Under the pieces are notes generated by a model. That model saw nothing but the letters and a program-made list of their open reading frames with translations. It ran no database searches and was not told the DNA's origin. This document shows positions 7,266 to 15,388 of a stretch of 64,000 nucleotides of DNA, in pieces (the stretch's first letter is position 1; every line of letters starts with the position of its first letter). Origin of the DNA: Paraburkholderia lacunae. GTDB taxonomy: Bacteria; Pseudomonadota; Gammaproteobacteria; Burkholderiales; Burkholderiaceae. The position numbers were made by a program, and so were the translations under genes. Location of the stretch: positions 62,001 to 126,000 of the forward strand of contig NZ_QHKS01000009.1 in NCBI RefSeq assembly GCF_003353175.1. The letters run 5' to 3'.

Positions 7266-9233
7266 TTACGGTGCGATATAACCCAGACGCGCCTTCAGCG
7301 ATTGCGGACGGCCTTCGAACAACGCCGCGTAGTAGACCGTGTTGGACAACACATTCTTGACGTAGTCGCGCGTTTCCTGGAACGGAATCGTCTCGGCGAA
7401 GATCGCGCCTTCCACCGGGTGCGGCAACGATTCCCGCCAGTTGCGCGGACGGCCCGGCCCGGCGTTGTAGCCGGCCGTTGCCAGCACGGCTGACCCGTCG
7501 AACTGATTGTAGATCATCGATAAATAGTTAGTGCCGAGCAGGATATTGGTGTTGATATCGTTCATCTGCTCGCGCGTAATCGGACCGAGGCCGATCTTTT
7601 TTGCGACCAGTTGCGCGGTGCCCGGCATCAACTGCATGAGGCCGCTCGCGCCGACTTCCGAGCGCGCGCTCAAGATGAAGCGCGATTCCTGGCGAATCAG
7701 CCCGTACGCCCATTCGACATCGAGCCCGTTCGACTGCGAATCGCGCTCGACGATATCGCGGAACGGCGACAGATAGCGCAGCGAAAAATCGTGCTCGCTC
7801 TTCGTGCGATCCGCTGTGTTCACGGTACGGTCATACAGTTCGGCACGGCGCGCGTATTCGGCGACGGCGAGTAGTTGCCGGTCGCTCATGGCGCGCAGCG
7901 GCCAGTTCCATTCGCGATTGCCTTCGAGCCGCAGATTCAGCGCATAGAAACGCTGCGCCAGATCGAACCCCGGCGTAGTGCCCGCCTGCTGGACTTCGGC
8001 GTCGGTCACGCTGGTTTTCGGCGGCACGGTGATCTTCTGGCCGAGATCTTCCGCAGCCAGTTGGCCGTAGAAGTTGAAACCCTGCGAGATCGATTCGAAT
8101 TCCTGGTTGGCCGTTGTGATGTCGCCGGCCTGCTTCAGCGCGCGCGCGTGCCAGTACACCCATGACGGCTGGTTGCGCAGCGGCGCCGGCATCTGTTCGG
8201 TCGACCAGCGCACCATGCTCCAGTCGCCCGCCAGCAGCGCGGTGCGGGTGCGCCATTCGTACGCGGGATTCGACAGCGGCGCATTCGCCGACAGTCGATA
8301 CCAGTCGAGGGCGCCCGGCATCTGCCTGGCGGCGGCCTGATAGGCAATCGTGCCCCAGCCGATCGCGCGCTCGGGCGAGCTCAGCGACGGCGCCACCGAC
8401 GCGAACGTGGTCGCCGCCGTGGCCGGGTCGTTGCGCGCCATCCGCGTGATCGCCAGCAACGCGAGTTGATGCGACTGCGCATCGGGACCGACGCCGCGCG
8501 CCAGCAACAACGGCGGCGTGTCCGCGGCCTGGCCCAACAGCACCGGATCGGGCGCCTGCTTGCCGAGCGCATCGACCAGCTTGCTGCCGGTATTCGTGTA
8601 GTTCTGCTCGTACGCGAGACGGATCTGCTGCCACACGTCGTCGGCGCTGAATTGCTGGTTGACCGCCAGCGCAGTGATCAGATCGACGCAGCCGTCGCCA
8701 TACACTTTCGGATCGACCAGCAGTGCGCGAGCCGCCTCGGCGACGTTCTCGCCGTGCGCCGCGCGCGATTCCAGCGCGTAGCACTTCACCTGCGTATCGT
8801 CGTTCAGCACGAAGCGCGCGTATTGCTGGTCGAAGTTGCGCCAGTCGTGACGCGTGCCGAGTACGGTGAGGTAGTCGTTGCGCATGCGGTCGGCGATCGC
8901 CTGGCCCTCGTACTTCTGCAGGAAGGCCAGAACCGGCTCATCGGGCGCGTCGATGCGCGCATGGCCGGCGGAATCGAACAGCTGCGGCTTGATCTGGAAA
9001 TACGCCAGATAAGACGGCGCCGGATAGTCCGGAATCATGCTCGCCAGTTGCGCTGCGCGCGCCGCGTCATTATTGCGGGCGGCTTCGCGAAGCTGAACGA
9101 AGATCTGGTCGTCGTTCGTGAGTTGCGAAAGGGGAACGGGCTTGACGGCGGAAGCAGTGCCGCACGCGACGAGCGCCGCTGCAGCAAGCGCCAGACAAGC
9201 CGCGCGATATACTCGGAAGAGGCGTTTTGACAT
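7266..9233 (-). CDS. Soluble-lytic-transglycosylase-type lipoprotein (Slt family)
   Basis: 655 aa. A lipoprotein signal ends at LVAC (Cys24), so it is probably membrane-anchored, unlike soluble E. coli Slt70. A long alpha-superhelical region is followed by the catalytic domain with RQESRF (catalytic Glu), GASGLMQLMPGTA and the YNAGPGRPRNW motif. It cleaves the MurNAc-GlcNAc bond in peptidoglycan and forms 1,6-anhydro ends. The ATG at 9231-9233 gives a signal peptide right at the start; an upstream in-frame extension does not. The cyclo-ligase gene diverges 20 bp away. Confidence 0.93.
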   Translation of the reverse strand: MSKRLFRVYRAACLALAAAALVACGTASAVKPVPLSQLTNDDQIFVQLREAARNNDAARAAQLASMIPDYPAPSYLAYFQIKPQLFDSAGHARIDAPDEPVLAFLQKYEGQAIADRMRNDYLTVLGTRHDWRNFDQQYARFVLNDDTQVKCYALESRAAHGENVAEAARALLVDPKVYGDGCVDLITALAVNQQFSADDVWQQIRLAYEQNYTNTGSKLVDALGKQAPDPVLLGQAADTPPLLLARGVGPDAQSHQLALLAITRMARNDPATAATTFASVAPSLSSPERAIGWGTIAYQAAARQMPGALDWYRLSANAPLSNPAYEWRTRTALLAGDWSMVRWSTEQMPAPLRNQPSWVYWHARALKQAGDITTANQEFESISQGFNFYGQLAAEDLGQKITVPPKTSVTDAEVQQAGTTPGFDLAQRFYALNLRLEGNREWNWPLRAMSDRQLLAVAEYARRAELYDRTVNTADRTKSEHDFSLRYLSPFRDIVERDSQSNGLDVEWAYGLIRQESRFILSARSEVGASGLMQLMPGTAQLVAKKIGLGPITREQMNDINTNILLGTNYLSMIYNQFDGSAVLATAGYNAGPGRPRNWRESLPHPVEGAIFAETIPFQETRDYVKNVLSNTVYYAALFEGRPQSLKARLGYIAP

Positions 9234-9253
9234 CGTTGTTTCTGGAGCGCGAA

Positions 9254-9853
9254 TTGAACCCAAGCATAGCATGCAACCCCGTCGCCGAATCGAAAAAGGC
9301 ACTGCGTCGAATGCTATTGGAAGCAAGGCTGCAAGCGGCTTCCGAGCCGGCGCACAATGTCGCGCTGAGCCGTCGCATACTCGATGCGCTGAAACGCTTC
9401 AGCGTGAACGGCGTGGGGTTTTACTGGCCGCTCGCGGGCGAATTCGACGCGCGCGCCGCGATCGCAGTCTGGCTCGCGGCAGGCGCGCAACGCGAAGCGA
9501 GTTTGCCGGTCGTCAAGGAACGCGGCGCGCCGCTCGAGTTCCACGCATGGACGCCTGATACGCCGATGAAGATCGGTCATCACAAGATTGCCGAACCGGC
9601 TTCGGGGCGCGTCGTAATTCCCGATCTGCTGTTCGTGCCGTGCGTAGGTTTCGACGAGGACGGTTACCGGTTGGGCTACGGCGGCGGCTATTACGACCGC
9701 ACACTGGGCGCGTGGCCGGGGCCGAAGCAACCGGTCACGGTCGGCATCGCCTATGAAGCGTGCCGCACGCCAGCGCTGCAACGCGAAGCCCACGACGTCC
9801 CGCTCGATCTGATTGTGACCGAAGCCGGCTTCTATCCACGCTCGGCGGGTTAA
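9254..9853 (+). CDS. 5-formyltetrahydrofolate cyclo-ligase
   Basis: 199 aa. It converts 5-formyl-THF with ATP to 5,10-methenyl-THF. The hallmark C-terminal glycine-rich motif GYRLGYGGGYYDR is present, along with VPCVGFDEDG and an N-terminal KKALRR basic motif that contributes to ATP binding. I place the start at the TTG at 9254 because GGAG (9244-9247) lies 6 bp upstream and the resulting length fits. The next ATG (9311) would cut into the conserved KKALRRMLLEAR helix. Confidence 0.9.
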   Translation: MNPSIACNPVAESKKALRRMLLEARLQAASEPAHNVALSRRILDALKRFSVNGVGFYWPLAGEFDARAAIAVWLAAGAQREASLPVVKERGAPLEFHAWTPDTPMKIGHHKIAEPASGRVVIPDLLFVPCVGFDEDGYRLGYGGGYYDRTLGAWPGPKQPVTVGIAYEACRTPALQREAHDVPLDLIVTEAGFYPRSAG

Positions 9854-9960
9854 GCGGATCGGCTGGCCAGCGGGTCATCGTGTCGGCGGATCGAGCGCTC
9901 AAGCGTTCGGCAAGCGCTCCGTCGACGACATCCGCGCCAGGATGCGGCCGCGACGACCTC

Positions 9961-10473
9961 TTATAAAGACGCCGCGGCCCGCGCGGCCGTGTCGTACAGC
10001 CCTGACGCGTTGCGCATCAACTGGGCAGCCTCGCCGATCTGCTCATTGGTCAAGCCGCTTTCCTTCAGCGTCGAAATCAGACAGCTCTCGCGCACCTCGC
10101 GATACTTCAGACAGAGCTCACGGCCGGCATCGGTCGCCGAAAAGAACACTTCCTTGCCGGTCTTTTCGCTTTTTACATACCCTCTAGCTACGAGCTTCTT
10201 CAACGCGTAGGTGGCGACGTGCGTGTCCTCGATGTTCAGCACGAAGCAGATATCCGCGAGCTTCTTGCGGCGCTCGCGATGGCTGACGTGGTGCAGCAGC
10301 GAGACTTCGATGGCGGTCATGTCCTTGTCGCCGGCCGCCGACATGCAACGCACCATCCAGCGGTTGAACGCATTACCCGCCATGATGAGCGCGTACTCCA
10401 GCTCGGACAGCTCCGCGCTTGTATCAGACACGAGATGTTCCGAGGAGACGATCTTGGTGGGGTGGCGCGACAT
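9961..10473 (-). CDS. MarR-like winged-helix transcriptional regulator
   Basis: 170 aa. The middle of the protein (AIEVSLLHHVSHRERRKKLADICFVLNIEDTHVATYALKKL) has the helix-turn-helix layout of MarR-type regulators. A wing follows (VARGYVKSEKTGKEVFFSATDAGRELCLKYRE). The ATG at 10471-10473 (MSRHPTK) was chosen over a longer in-frame start. It diverges from pxpB across 204 bp that contain an imperfect palindrome, so control of the 5-oxoproline genes or itself is plausible but not shown. Confidence 0.82.
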   Translation of the reverse strand: MSRHPTKIVSSEHLVSDTSAELSELEYALIMAGNAFNRWMVRCMSAAGDKDMTAIEVSLLHHVSHRERRKKLADICFVLNIEDTHVATYALKKLVARGYVKSEKTGKEVFFSATDAGRELCLKYREVRESCLISTLKESGLTNEQIGEAAQLMRNASGLYDTAARAAASL

Positions 10474-10565
10474 GGTGAAGATTCTCGAAGCTGAAAAGGG
10501 AGGTGTCGGGAGTGTACGACGAGCCACCGATTCCCGGGAGCCTGGCGAAAACTCTTATTTAGAAT

Positions 10566-10586
10566 TTGTCGATATTTTATTGATAA
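10566..10586. promoter_or_regulatory. Imperfect palindrome, candidate operator between the MarR-like gene and pxpB
   Basis: TTGTCGATA-TTT-TATTGATAA: the 9-bp arms match at 7 of 9 positions around a 3-bp centre. It lies in the AT-rich patch of an otherwise GC-rich divergent spacer (10474-10677). Size and symmetry suit a dimeric winged-helix regulator. The site is 92 bp from the start of the regulator gene and also 92 bp from pxpB. Confidence 0.4.
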
Positions 10587-10677
10587 TGTACGCTTCAAAC
10601 ATCGCGTGCCCTCTGCCGATAACCTTCTATGGGGGCGACGCACCCGAATTCTCCGACTCGATCTGGGCCAGCAAGTG

Positions 10678-11331
10678 ATGAGCCAACCAAGAATTTTTCC
10701 GCTCGGCGATGCCGCGCTTGTCTGCGAGGCGCCGCCGCCCGCGACGCTGGAATGCCAGCGGCGCGTGTGGGCCGCCGCCGAGGCCGCGCGTGACTGGCCG
10801 CATGTGCTGGAGGTCGTGCCGGGCATGAATAACCTGACGCTGGTGTTCGATCCGCTCGAAGCCGATTGCGAGATGCTTGCCGGCCAGTTGCGGGCCGCGT
10901 GGGAGGCGCCCGGCGATGCGCCCGTGCCGGGCCGCGAAGTCGAGATTCCGGTGCAGTACGGCGGCGAGTTCGGCCCCGATCTGCAGGTGGTCGCCAATCA
11001 CACCGGCTTGACGGTGCGGGAAGTCGTGCAGCGTCATGCGGGGGGCGAGTACGTGGTGTTCTTCCTCGGCTTCCAGCCGGGCTTCGCCTATATGGGCGGC
11101 CTCGCGCAAGCGCTGCACACGCCGCGCCGTTCGTCGCCGCGGCTCGAAGTGCCGGCGGGTTCGGTCGGCATCGGCGGTGCGCAGACCGGCATTTATCCGG
11201 CCACTTCGCCCGGCGGCTGGCAGTTGATCGGCCGCACCGAACTGCCGCTGTTCGATCCGGCGCGCCGCCCGCCCACGCTGCTGCAACCTGGCGACCGGGT
11301 GCGCTTCACCGTCGCGGGGATACACGCATGA
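10678..11331 (+). CDS. pxpB: 5-oxoprolinase subunit PxpB
   Basis: 217 aa. It is one of three subunits of the ATP-dependent bacterial 5-oxoprolinase, which converts 5-oxo-L-proline to L-glutamate. Family markers are IFPLGDAALV at the start, VPGMNNLTLVFDP, VFFLGFQPGFAYMGGL and RSSPRLEVPAGSVGIGGAQTGIYP, all in the cyclophilin-like PxpB/allophanate-hydrolase-subunit-1 fold. The ATG at 10678 directly precedes MSQPRIF. The stop overlaps the pxpC ATG (ATGA at 11328-11331), so the subunits are translationally coupled. Confidence 0.95.
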   Translation: MSQPRIFPLGDAALVCEAPPPATLECQRRVWAAAEAARDWPHVLEVVPGMNNLTLVFDPLEADCEMLAGQLRAAWEAPGDAPVPGREVEIPVQYGGEFGPDLQVVANHTGLTVREVVQRHAGGEYVVFFLGFQPGFAYMGGLAQALHTPRRSSPRLEVPAGSVGIGGAQTGIYPATSPGGWQLIGRTELPLFDPARRPPTLLQPGDRVRFTVAGIHA

Positions 11332-12380
11332 TCGATGTAATTCGCGCGGGTCTCCTGACCACGATTCAGGACCTCGGCCGTCACGGCTACCGGCATCTCG
11401 GTGTCGCGATGGGAGGCGCGCTCGACCGTTTGTCGCTCGAAGTCGGCAATCGCCTCGTCGGCAACCGGCCCGATGCGGCCGGCCTGGAAATCACCTTCGG
11501 CCCGACCGTGCTGCGCTTTCTGCGCGCCACGCGCGTGGCGATCACCGGCACCGAATTCGGCGCGACGCTCGACGGCAAGCCGGTCTATTCGTGGTGGAGC
11601 CTGCCGGTGCAGGCCGGCCAGGAACTGGTGCTGCAAGCGGCCAAACGCGGCATGCGCGGCTACGTCTGCATCGCGGGCGGCATCGACGTATTGCCGATGC
11701 TCGGCTCGCGCAGCACCGATCTGGCCGGCCATTTCGGCGGACTCGGCGGCCGGGCGCTGCGCGACGGCGACCGCCTGCCGGTCGGCGCCCCGCAGCCGCG
11801 CGGCCATGTCGGCTTCAGTTCCGAGGCGCCGGAGTTCGGCGTGAAAGCGCCCGCCTGGTGCAAGTTCGTGCTGGTCCACGAGCCGCTGCGGCGCGGCCGG
11901 CATCCGTCGGGCGTGCCCTGGGCCGTGCCAATCCGCGTACTGCGGGGACCGGAGTACGACAGCTTCACACCCGAGGCTCACGAGAGCTTCTGGTCCGACG
12001 AATGGCTCGTCACGCCGAACAGCAACCGGATGGGTTACCGACTCGCGGGCAGCGAACTGAAGCGCACCCTCAAAGCCGATCTGCTCTCGCATGCGGTGTT
12101 GCCGGGCACGATCCAGGTGCCCCCCAACGGCCAGCCGATCGTGCTGATGAGCGACGCGCAGACCACCGGCGGTTATCCGAAGATCGGCGCGGTGATCCAG
12201 GCCGATCTCTGGAAACTCGCCCAGGTTCGCCTGAACGCGGCAGTCCGTTTCATCCCGACCACGCCGTACGAAGCCCGTCAGGCTCTTATGGAAGAACGCA
12301 CGTATCTGCGGCAGATCGATGCCGCGATTGCGATGCACGAAGAACGCTGCGCGCGCCGGTTGGCCGTCGCAGCGCTGTAA
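11328..12380 (+). CDS. pxpC: 5-oxoprolinase subunit PxpC
   Basis: 350 aa, allophanate-hydrolase-subunit-2 / PxpC fold. Visible: [16 protein letters not shown] at the N-terminus, [20 protein letters not shown], the [14 protein letters not shown] segment and C-terminal [20 protein letters not shown], all diagnostic for this family. It forms the PxpBC part that activates the lactam carbonyl, probably as a phosphorylated intermediate. It begins inside the pxpB stop and ends 19 bp before pxpA. Confidence 0.95.
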   Translation: MIDVIRAGLLTTIQDLGRHGYRHLGVAMGGALDRLSLEVGNRLVGNRPDAAGLEITFGPTVLRFLRATRVAITGTEFGATLDGKPVYSWWSLPVQAGQELVLQAAKRGMRGYVCIAGGIDVLPMLGSRSTDLAGHFGGLGGRALRDGDRLPVGAPQPRGHVGFSSEAPEFGVKAPAWCKFVLVHEPLRRGRHPSGVPWAVPIRVLRGPEYDSFTPEAHESFWSDEWLVTPNSNRMGYRLAGSELKRTLKADLLSHAVLPGTIQVPPNGQPIVLMSDAQTTGGYPKIGAVIQADLWKLAQVRLNAAVRFIPTTPYEARQALMEERTYLRQIDAAIAMHEERCARRLAVAAL

Positions 12381-12399
12381 TACGGAGCAGAGGAACATC

Positions 12400-13152
12400 A
12401 TGGAAATCGATCTGAACGCCGATCTCGGCGAAGGCTGCGGCTCCGACGAGGCGCTGCTCGACCTCGTCAGCTCGGCGAACATCGCGTGCGGCTGGCACGC
12501 GGGCGGCGCCAATGCGATGCGCGACTGCGTGCGCTGGGCGGTACAGAAAGGCGTGTCGATCGGCGCGCATCCGAGCTTCAACGACCCCGAGAATTTCGGC
12601 CGCAAGGAAATGGACTTGCCGGCCCACGAAATCTACGCAGGCGTGCTGTATCAGCTGGGCGCGCTGTCGGCGATCGCACAAGCGGAGGGCGGGCGCATCG
12701 TGCACGTCAAACCGCACGGCGCGCTCTACAACCAGGCCGCGCGCGACGCGAAGATCGCCGACGCGATCGTGTCCGCGGTGCACGATTTCGATCCGTCGCT
12801 GGCGGTGTTCGCACTGGCCAACAGCGGCCTGGTGACGGCCGCACGCAACGCGGGCCTGACTGCCATCGAAGAAGTATTCGCAGACCGCGGCTATCGCGCC
12901 GACGGTTCGCTGGTGCCGCGCAAGGAGCCAGGCGCGCTGCTCGACGACGAAGACGAGGTGCTGAACCGCACGCTTGCCATGGTGCGCGAGCGGCGCGTGC
13001 AGGCCGTGGACGGCCAATGGGTGCCGCTCAACGCGCAAACCATTTGCCTGCATGGCGACGGTCCGCATGCGCTGGCGTTTGCGCGGCGCATCCGCCGTGC
13101 GCTCGAAGAGGCCGGCATCGAAGTTCACGCAGCCGGCACCGCCCGCGTCTAG
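12400..13152 (+). CDS. pxpA: 5-oxoprolinase subunit PxpA (LamB/YcsF family)
   Basis: 250 aa. The diagnostic [11 protein letters not shown] start, [37 protein letters not shown] and CLHGDGPHA motifs are all present. They are the metal-site and catalytic residues of the PxpA (YcsF) deacetylase-like fold that hydrolyses the activated lactam. An AGAGG ribosome site precedes the ATG at 12400. Third gene of the pxpBCA operon; a strong hairpin follows at 13206. Confidence 0.96.
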   Translation: MEIDLNADLGEGCGSDEALLDLVSSANIACGWHAGGANAMRDCVRWAVQKGVSIGAHPSFNDPENFGRKEMDLPAHEIYAGVLYQLGALSAIAQAEGGRIVHVKPHGALYNQAARDAKIADAIVSAVHDFDPSLAVFALANSGLVTAARNAGLTAIEEVFADRGYRADGSLVPRKEPGALLDDEDEVLNRTLAMVRERRVQAVDGQWVPLNAQTICLHGDGPHALAFARRIRRALEEAGIEVHAAGTARV

Positions 13153-13205
13153 GCGTCGGGCCAGGCCGAGCCGGACAGCGCGCGAGCCAACGCTCGCGAA
13201 GCCCG

Positions 13206-13234
13206 AACGCCCCGCTCCTCGCGGGGCGTTTGCC
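13206..13234 (+). terminator. Terminator-like hairpin after pxpA
   Basis: A perfect 10-bp stem, AACGCCCCGC and GCGGGGCGTT, closes a 5-nt loop and is followed by a short TTTG. It lies 53 bp after the pxpA stop and 178 bp before the DUF969 start. The U-run is poor, so termination may be partial and the transporter genes could be read through. Confidence 0.65.
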
Positions 13235-13412
13235 AGGTGCGCCAGGTGCGGGAGTCGTTGCGGTACCCGCGGTAATTCAGCAGATGCAGGTGTAGTCGAA
13301 GCAACGCGGCCATCAAGAGCCGCGGCAGCAAGACGGCGCGTGGATCATCAGGCGCCGGCTCACGTTAGCCGCCACCAGCGGCGAGGTTGTGAATCCCTGT
13401 TTGGAGATCCAG

Positions 13413-14162
13413 ATGCAGTCAACAGTCAGTCTATGGCCGCTCATTGGCGTGGCCGTCATCATCGCCGGCTTTTTATTACGGTTCAATCCGATGCTGATCG
13501 TGGCGCTCGCCGCGATCGTCACAGGTCTGGCCGCGCACTTCCCGCCCGAAAAGATGCTTGCCGAAATCGGTACCGGCTTCATCAAGACGCGCAATATCCC
13601 GTTGATCATCCTGCTGCCGCTCGCCGTGATCGGTCTGCTCGAACGGCATGGACTGCGTGAACGCGCACAAGCATGGATCGGCGGCATCAAGGCCGCCACG
13701 GCGGGGCGTTTGCTGATCGTCTATCTGCTGGTGCGCGAACTGACCGCCGCGGTCGGTCTGACCGGTCTCGGCGGCCATCCGCAGATGGTGCGTCCGCTGA
13801 TCGCGCCGATGGCCGAAGGCGCGACGGAAACCCGCTTCGGCAAGATCAGCGATGCGATCCGCTTCAAGCTGCGCGCGTTCTCCGCCGCGACCGACAACGT
13901 CGGCCTGTTCTTCGGCGAGGACATTTTCGTCGCCTTCGGCGCGATCGTGCTGATGACGACCTTCCTGAAAGAAGCAGGCATCGTCGTCGAGCCGATTCGC
14001 GTGGCCGTGTGGGGCATTCCGACCGCGGTTTGCGCGTTCGTCATTCACGGTTTCCGCCTGTATCTGCTCGACCTCAAGCTCGAGCGCGAATTGCGCGGCA
14101 ATGCGTCCGTGAGCACCGCTGCTGTTACGTCGACGCAACCTGCCGCAGGAGACAAGGCATGA
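13413..14162 (+). CDS. DUF969 membrane protein, probable 5-oxoproline transporter subunit
   Basis: 249 aa with about six hydrophobic segments (starting WPLIGVAVIIAGFLLRF). A family-typical RNIPLIILLPLAVIGLLERHGLRE block is present, and so is ELTAAVGLTGLGGHPQMVRPLIAPM. DUF969 always pairs with DUF979, and current annotation practice names the pair a 5-oxoproline transporter. The ATG at 13413 follows GGAG by 6 bp. It sits 260 bp after pxpA, and its stop overlaps the DUF979 ATG. No potential pyroglutamyl-peptidase (pcp), the other common neighbour, is visible here. Confidence 0.85.
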   Translation: MQSTVSLWPLIGVAVIIAGFLLRFNPMLIVALAAIVTGLAAHFPPEKMLAEIGTGFIKTRNIPLIILLPLAVIGLLERHGLRERAQAWIGGIKAATAGRLLIVYLLVRELTAAVGLTGLGGHPQMVRPLIAPMAEGATETRFGKISDAIRFKLRAFSAATDNVGLFFGEDIFVAFGAIVLMTTFLKEAGIVVEPIRVAVWGIPTAVCAFVIHGFRLYLLDLKLERELRGNASVSTAAVTSTQPAAGDKA

Positions 14163-15115
14163 CGCTCTCGATTACCTATCTGTTCTGGCTGCTGGGCGTC
14201 GTGCTGCTCGTGATCGGCGGCATGATCGTCACGGACAAGGCGCACCCGCGCCGCTTCACCGCCGGCGGTTTCTGGATGCTCTACGCGCTGATCTTCCTGA
14301 TCGGCGACAAGCTGCCGCCCGCTGTGGTCGGCGCGGCGGTGATCGTGATGGCGCTGATTGCCGGCTTCGGCGGCGTGACAGCGGCCAAGCCGAAACTGCT
14401 GTCGCTCGAAGCCCGCAAGGCCAGCGCCGCGCGTCTGGGCAACAAGCTGTTCGTGCCCGCACTGACGATTCCGGTCGTCACCGTGATCATCACGTTGTCC
14501 GCGAGCCATCTGATCTTTGGCGGCATGCCGCTGATCGAAAAAGCCAACGTGACGCTGATCGGCTTCGGGATCGGCTGCGTGATCGCGCTCGCGATTGCTT
14601 GCGTGCTGACGCGCGACACCGTCGGTCAGTCGACGAAGGAAGCGCGCCGGCTGGTCGATGCGCTCTCGTGGGCCGCGGTGCTGCCGCAGATGCTCGGCAT
14701 GCTCGGCCTCGTGTTCTCGGACGCCGGTGTGGGCAAGGCGGTCGCTCACGTGACCACGGCCTATATCAGCCTCGACTACCGGTTTGTCGCGGTGGCCGTG
14801 TACTGCATCGGCATGGCGCTCTTCACGATGGTGATGGGCAACGGCTTCGCCGCGTTCCCGGTGATGACGGGCGGGGTCGGCGTGCCGATTCTGGTCGGCG
14901 TGTTTCACGGCAACCCGGCGGTGATGGTCGCGATCGGCATGTTCTCCGGCTACTGCGGCACGCTGATGACGCCGATGGCCGCCAACTTCAACATGGTGCC
15001 CGCTGCGCTGCTGGAACTGCCGGATAAGAACGCGGTGATCAAGGTGCAGGTGCCGACCGCGTTGACCTTGCTGATTGTGAACATCTTCCTGTTGAATTTC
15101 CTGATGTTCCTGTAG
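14159..15115 (+). CDS. DUF979 membrane protein, probable 5-oxoproline transporter partner
   Basis: 318 aa, strongly hydrophobic, with about eight predicted membrane helices. The GGMIVTDKAHPRRFTAGGFW region, the MGNGFAAFPVMTGGVG block and SGYCGTLMTPMAANFN are characteristic of DUF979. The ATG (14159) overlaps the DUF969 stop by 4 bp, which implies stoichiometric expression. With pxpBCA directly upstream, the simplest reading is uptake of pyroglutamate for ring opening to glutamate. The transport role is from family knowledge plus context. Confidence 0.85.
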   Translation: MTLSITYLFWLLGVVLLVIGGMIVTDKAHPRRFTAGGFWMLYALIFLIGDKLPPAVVGAAVIVMALIAGFGGVTAAKPKLLSLEARKASAARLGNKLFVPALTIPVVTVIITLSASHLIFGGMPLIEKANVTLIGFGIGCVIALAIACVLTRDTVGQSTKEARRLVDALSWAAVLPQMLGMLGLVFSDAGVGKAVAHVTTAYISLDYRFVAVAVYCIGMALFTMVMGNGFAAFPVMTGGVGVPILVGVFHGNPAVMVAIGMFSGYCGTLMTPMAANFNMVPAALLELPDKNAVIKVQVPTALTLLIVNIFLLNFLMFL

Positions 15116-15388
15116 GACTGTGGCCTTTGCCGGGCGTGCGCGGCGACCTTCGATGGATGACGGGTTCGGCGGTGTTTGCCGTGTTTGCCGTGTTTGCCGC
15201 GCAAGAACGCGGCAAGCGGATGCCGCGCAGAACCTCTGCCCACGTCTGCCCGCGGCAACCCAGCGCCGCCGAATTAGGACGCATCCGATCGTCAGGATGA
15301 GCGCGGAAACATAAGCTGGCGGATGGTTTCCCATCCACACGCGCCGGCGCGCACAACGTGCGCCGCCGGCGCTCTCCAGCAGGTTCCC
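15116..15388. other. 273-bp spacer with short tandem repeats, no gene seen
   Basis: Between DUF979 and the TPR gene. Around 15177-15199 a 9-bp unit (gtgtttgcc) is repeated three times, and the sequence is otherwise GC-rich. Reading frames here lack a ribosome site and any recognisable domain. No clear terminator or promoter stands out. Confidence 0.5.
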
